Shown piece by piece: positions 62,991 to 64,000 of a DNA stretch of 64,000 bases. The notes beneath the pieces were generated by a model that was given only the letters and a program-made list of their open reading frames with translations, ran no database searches and was not told where the DNA came from. A program made the position numbers and the translations under genes. Each line of letters starts with the position of its first letter. Position 1 is the stretch's first letter. The DNA comes from Bryobacterales bacterium (GTDB lineage Bacteria; Acidobacteriota; Terriglobia; Bryobacterales; Bryobacteraceae): the NCBI GenBank assembly GCA_020852755.1, contig JADZAF010000034.1, forward strand, positions 48,605 to 112,604, read 5' to 3'.

Positions 62991-64000
62991 TGCGCCCACT
63001 CGGATTGCTTGGCATGCTGGCGGCGGGCCTGGCCGCGGCGCAGACCGCGCCCCCAGCCGCCTCGGTCAGCGGTGTAGTCAAGGATGCCGTCTCCGGGCAG
63101 CCCCTGGAGGGGCACACGGTATCCACCTACGTGAACGCGAGGTGGTTCGATGATGGGATGCAGTTGAGTTCGGATTCCCGCGAGGTGAGCGCGACCACCG
63201 ACGCCCAGGGCCGCTACCGGCTGAGCGGCCTGCCCCCGGGTTCCTATGGCATCTCGGCCCGCCATCCGCAGCACTTCGGGCAGCAGGTCATGCGGCGCGT
63301 GGTGCTGGCGGGCAAGGATCTCGAAGATATCGACTTCCGGATGCCGGTGCCCGGAGAGATTGCCGGCAGGGTCAGCGATGAGAACGGCGAGCCGCTGCCG
63401 GGCATCACGGTCTTTCTGGTGGTGAGGGAGTATCACCTCGGCTCGCTGCATTACTTCTTTCGGGGCATCCGCACCACGGACGATCGCGGCCAGTATTCCT
63501 TCACCCGCGTGGCGGCCGGCAGTTCCTACCTGGTGCTGGCTGAGAAACGCGGGCGCACGATACCGGCGCGGTCGCAGGCGCCGCTCAATCCGAAATTGCG
63601 GCGGCGCGTCCCCATGCGCACCTGGTATCCGGGCGCGCCGTCCAGGGAGTCCGCCCAGGCGGTGACGGTCGCGCCGGGCGAGCGGCGCGAAGGCGTGGAT
63701 ATCGAGATGCGGAAGTCGCCGTCCTACTGCGTGAGCGGCGTGGCCGAAGGAGCAACCGGCCCGGCGGCGCTCAACTTCCGCATCGAGCCCCTGCAGCCGT
63801 CGAGCGGCAGTTCCAGCCGGGGCGGCGTGTACGTGCTCGCGCCGGGCGGCATTACGGACAAGGACGGGCGGTTCCGCATCTGCGATCTCTTTCCCGGGAC
63901 CTACCGGCTGCACGCCGACGATTCGCTCCCGGGGAGCAGACCGGACCGTTTGCCTGTGTTCGGCGCGGTGGAGGTGACGGTCGCGGATGAAGACATACGC
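62990..64000 (+). CDS. Secreted carboxypeptidase-regulatory-domain protein, 3' end cut by window edge
   Basis: 337 codons, open to the window end. ATG overlaps the blaR1-like stop (TGATG), with GGAGAGAGGAG upstream. Signal peptide MRPLGLLGMLAAGLAAAQ. Repeated beta-sandwich domains begin VSGVVKDAVSGQPLEGHTV and IAGRVSDENGEPLPGITVF, each with YxLxGLPPGSYxI-type closings (YRLSGLPPGSYGISA, FRICDLFPGTYRLHA). They are the same type as the sensor part of the preceding protein. No catalytic domain within the visible part. It may be the output of, or ligand-binding partner in, the blaI-blaR1 cassette. Confidence 0.85.
   Translation, partial: MRPLGLLGMLAAGLAAAQTAPPAASVSGVVKDAVSGQPLEGHTVSTYVNARWFDDGMQLSSDSREVSATTDAQGRYRLSGLPPGSYGISARHPQHFGQQVMRRVVLAGKDLEDIDFRMPVPGEIAGRVSDENGEPLPGITVFLVVREYHLGSLHYFFRGIRTTDDRGQYSFTRVAAGSSYLVLAEKRGRTIPARSQAPLNPKLRRRVPMRTWYPGAPSRESAQAVTVAPGERREGVDIEMRKSPSYCVSGVAEGATGPAALNFRIEPLQPSSGSSSRGGVYVLAPGGITDKDGRFRICDLFPGTYRLHADDSLPGSRPDRLPVFGAVEVTVADEDIR

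Overview
The window is GC-rich chromosomal DNA, with strongly G/C-biased third codon positions, from a heterotrophic Gram-negative bacterium. The best fit is the phylum Acidobacteriota, near Bryobacterales/Solibacter. This rests on gene repertoire: a very large TonB-dependent receptor with an N-terminal carboxypeptidase-regulatory domain, a BlaI/BlaR1 pair in which BlaR1 carries carboxypeptidase-regulatory-type domains, HTH-TolB-TPR proteins, paired signal-peptide mandelate racemase homologues, and glycoside hydrolases. The placement was not checked by phylogeny. No rRNA, tRNA, transposase, prophage or CRISPR array was seen. Genes are tightly packed, with several start/stop overlaps and four convergent pairs whose 3' ends overlap.

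Layout. 0-10.7 kb: 5'-truncated formate-THF ligase, DUF1326 protein, SDR, lipid kinase, DNA ligase LigA, PAS hybrid histidine kinase, a split acyl-CoA carboxylase (biotin carboxylase plus biotinyl subunit) and an orphan Flp pilin. 11-24.9 kb: TonB receptor and a PKD protein (minus strand), a repeat-rich spacer, two glycoside hydrolases, a glycosyltransferase-flavoprotein fusion, an MGDG-synthase-like glycosyltransferase, a DUF4332 protein and a DUF481 outer-membrane protein. 25-31.6 kb: amidohydrolase-like protein, SnoaL-like protein, then HlyD adaptor, ABC ATPase, sigma-54 regulator and sensor kinase. The kinase gene ends in a 99-bp tandem duplication. 31.6-40.9 kb: two mandelate racemase homologues, a frameshifted HigA/XRE remnant, hemerythrin, SMI1/KNR4 protein, porin-like protein, HTH-TolB-TPR protein, DUF2238, TrmO and an RNA helicase. 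40.9-49.6 kb: heptaheme cytochrome with TPRs, 1-Cys peroxiredoxin, MBL-rhodanese protein, carbonic anhydrase, citrate synthase and Mn catalase. 49.8-56.7 kb: hpt, a secreted coiled-coil protein, rsfS-rlmH-accD-folC-plsC, a methyltransferase and a probable PPi-type phosphofructokinase. 56.8-64 kb: a sugar isomerase-like gene divergent from a Gfo/Idh/MocA oxidoreductase, then blaI-blaR1-secreted carboxypeptidase-regulatory protein, the last cut by the window edge.

Functional links. rsfS-rlmH-accD-folC-plsC is a housekeeping operon for ribosome maturation, fatty-acid, folate and phospholipid synthesis. The 26.6-31.4 kb block looks like a regulated MacAB-type export system that lacks its permease gene here. 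The 11-24 kb block suggests polysaccharide uptake and cleavage beside glycolipid synthesis. The last block is a proteolytic signalling cassette in which the usual penicillin-binding sensor is replaced by beta-sandwich repeats.

Two recurrent non-coding signals stand out. A dispersed REP-like repeat lies mostly at gene 3' ends. Many genes have a -10-like TANNNT hexamer only 6-9 nt before the start codon, suggesting leaderless transcription. Two conserved genes, the lipid kinase and rsfS, appear to start at non-AUG/GUG/UUG codons.
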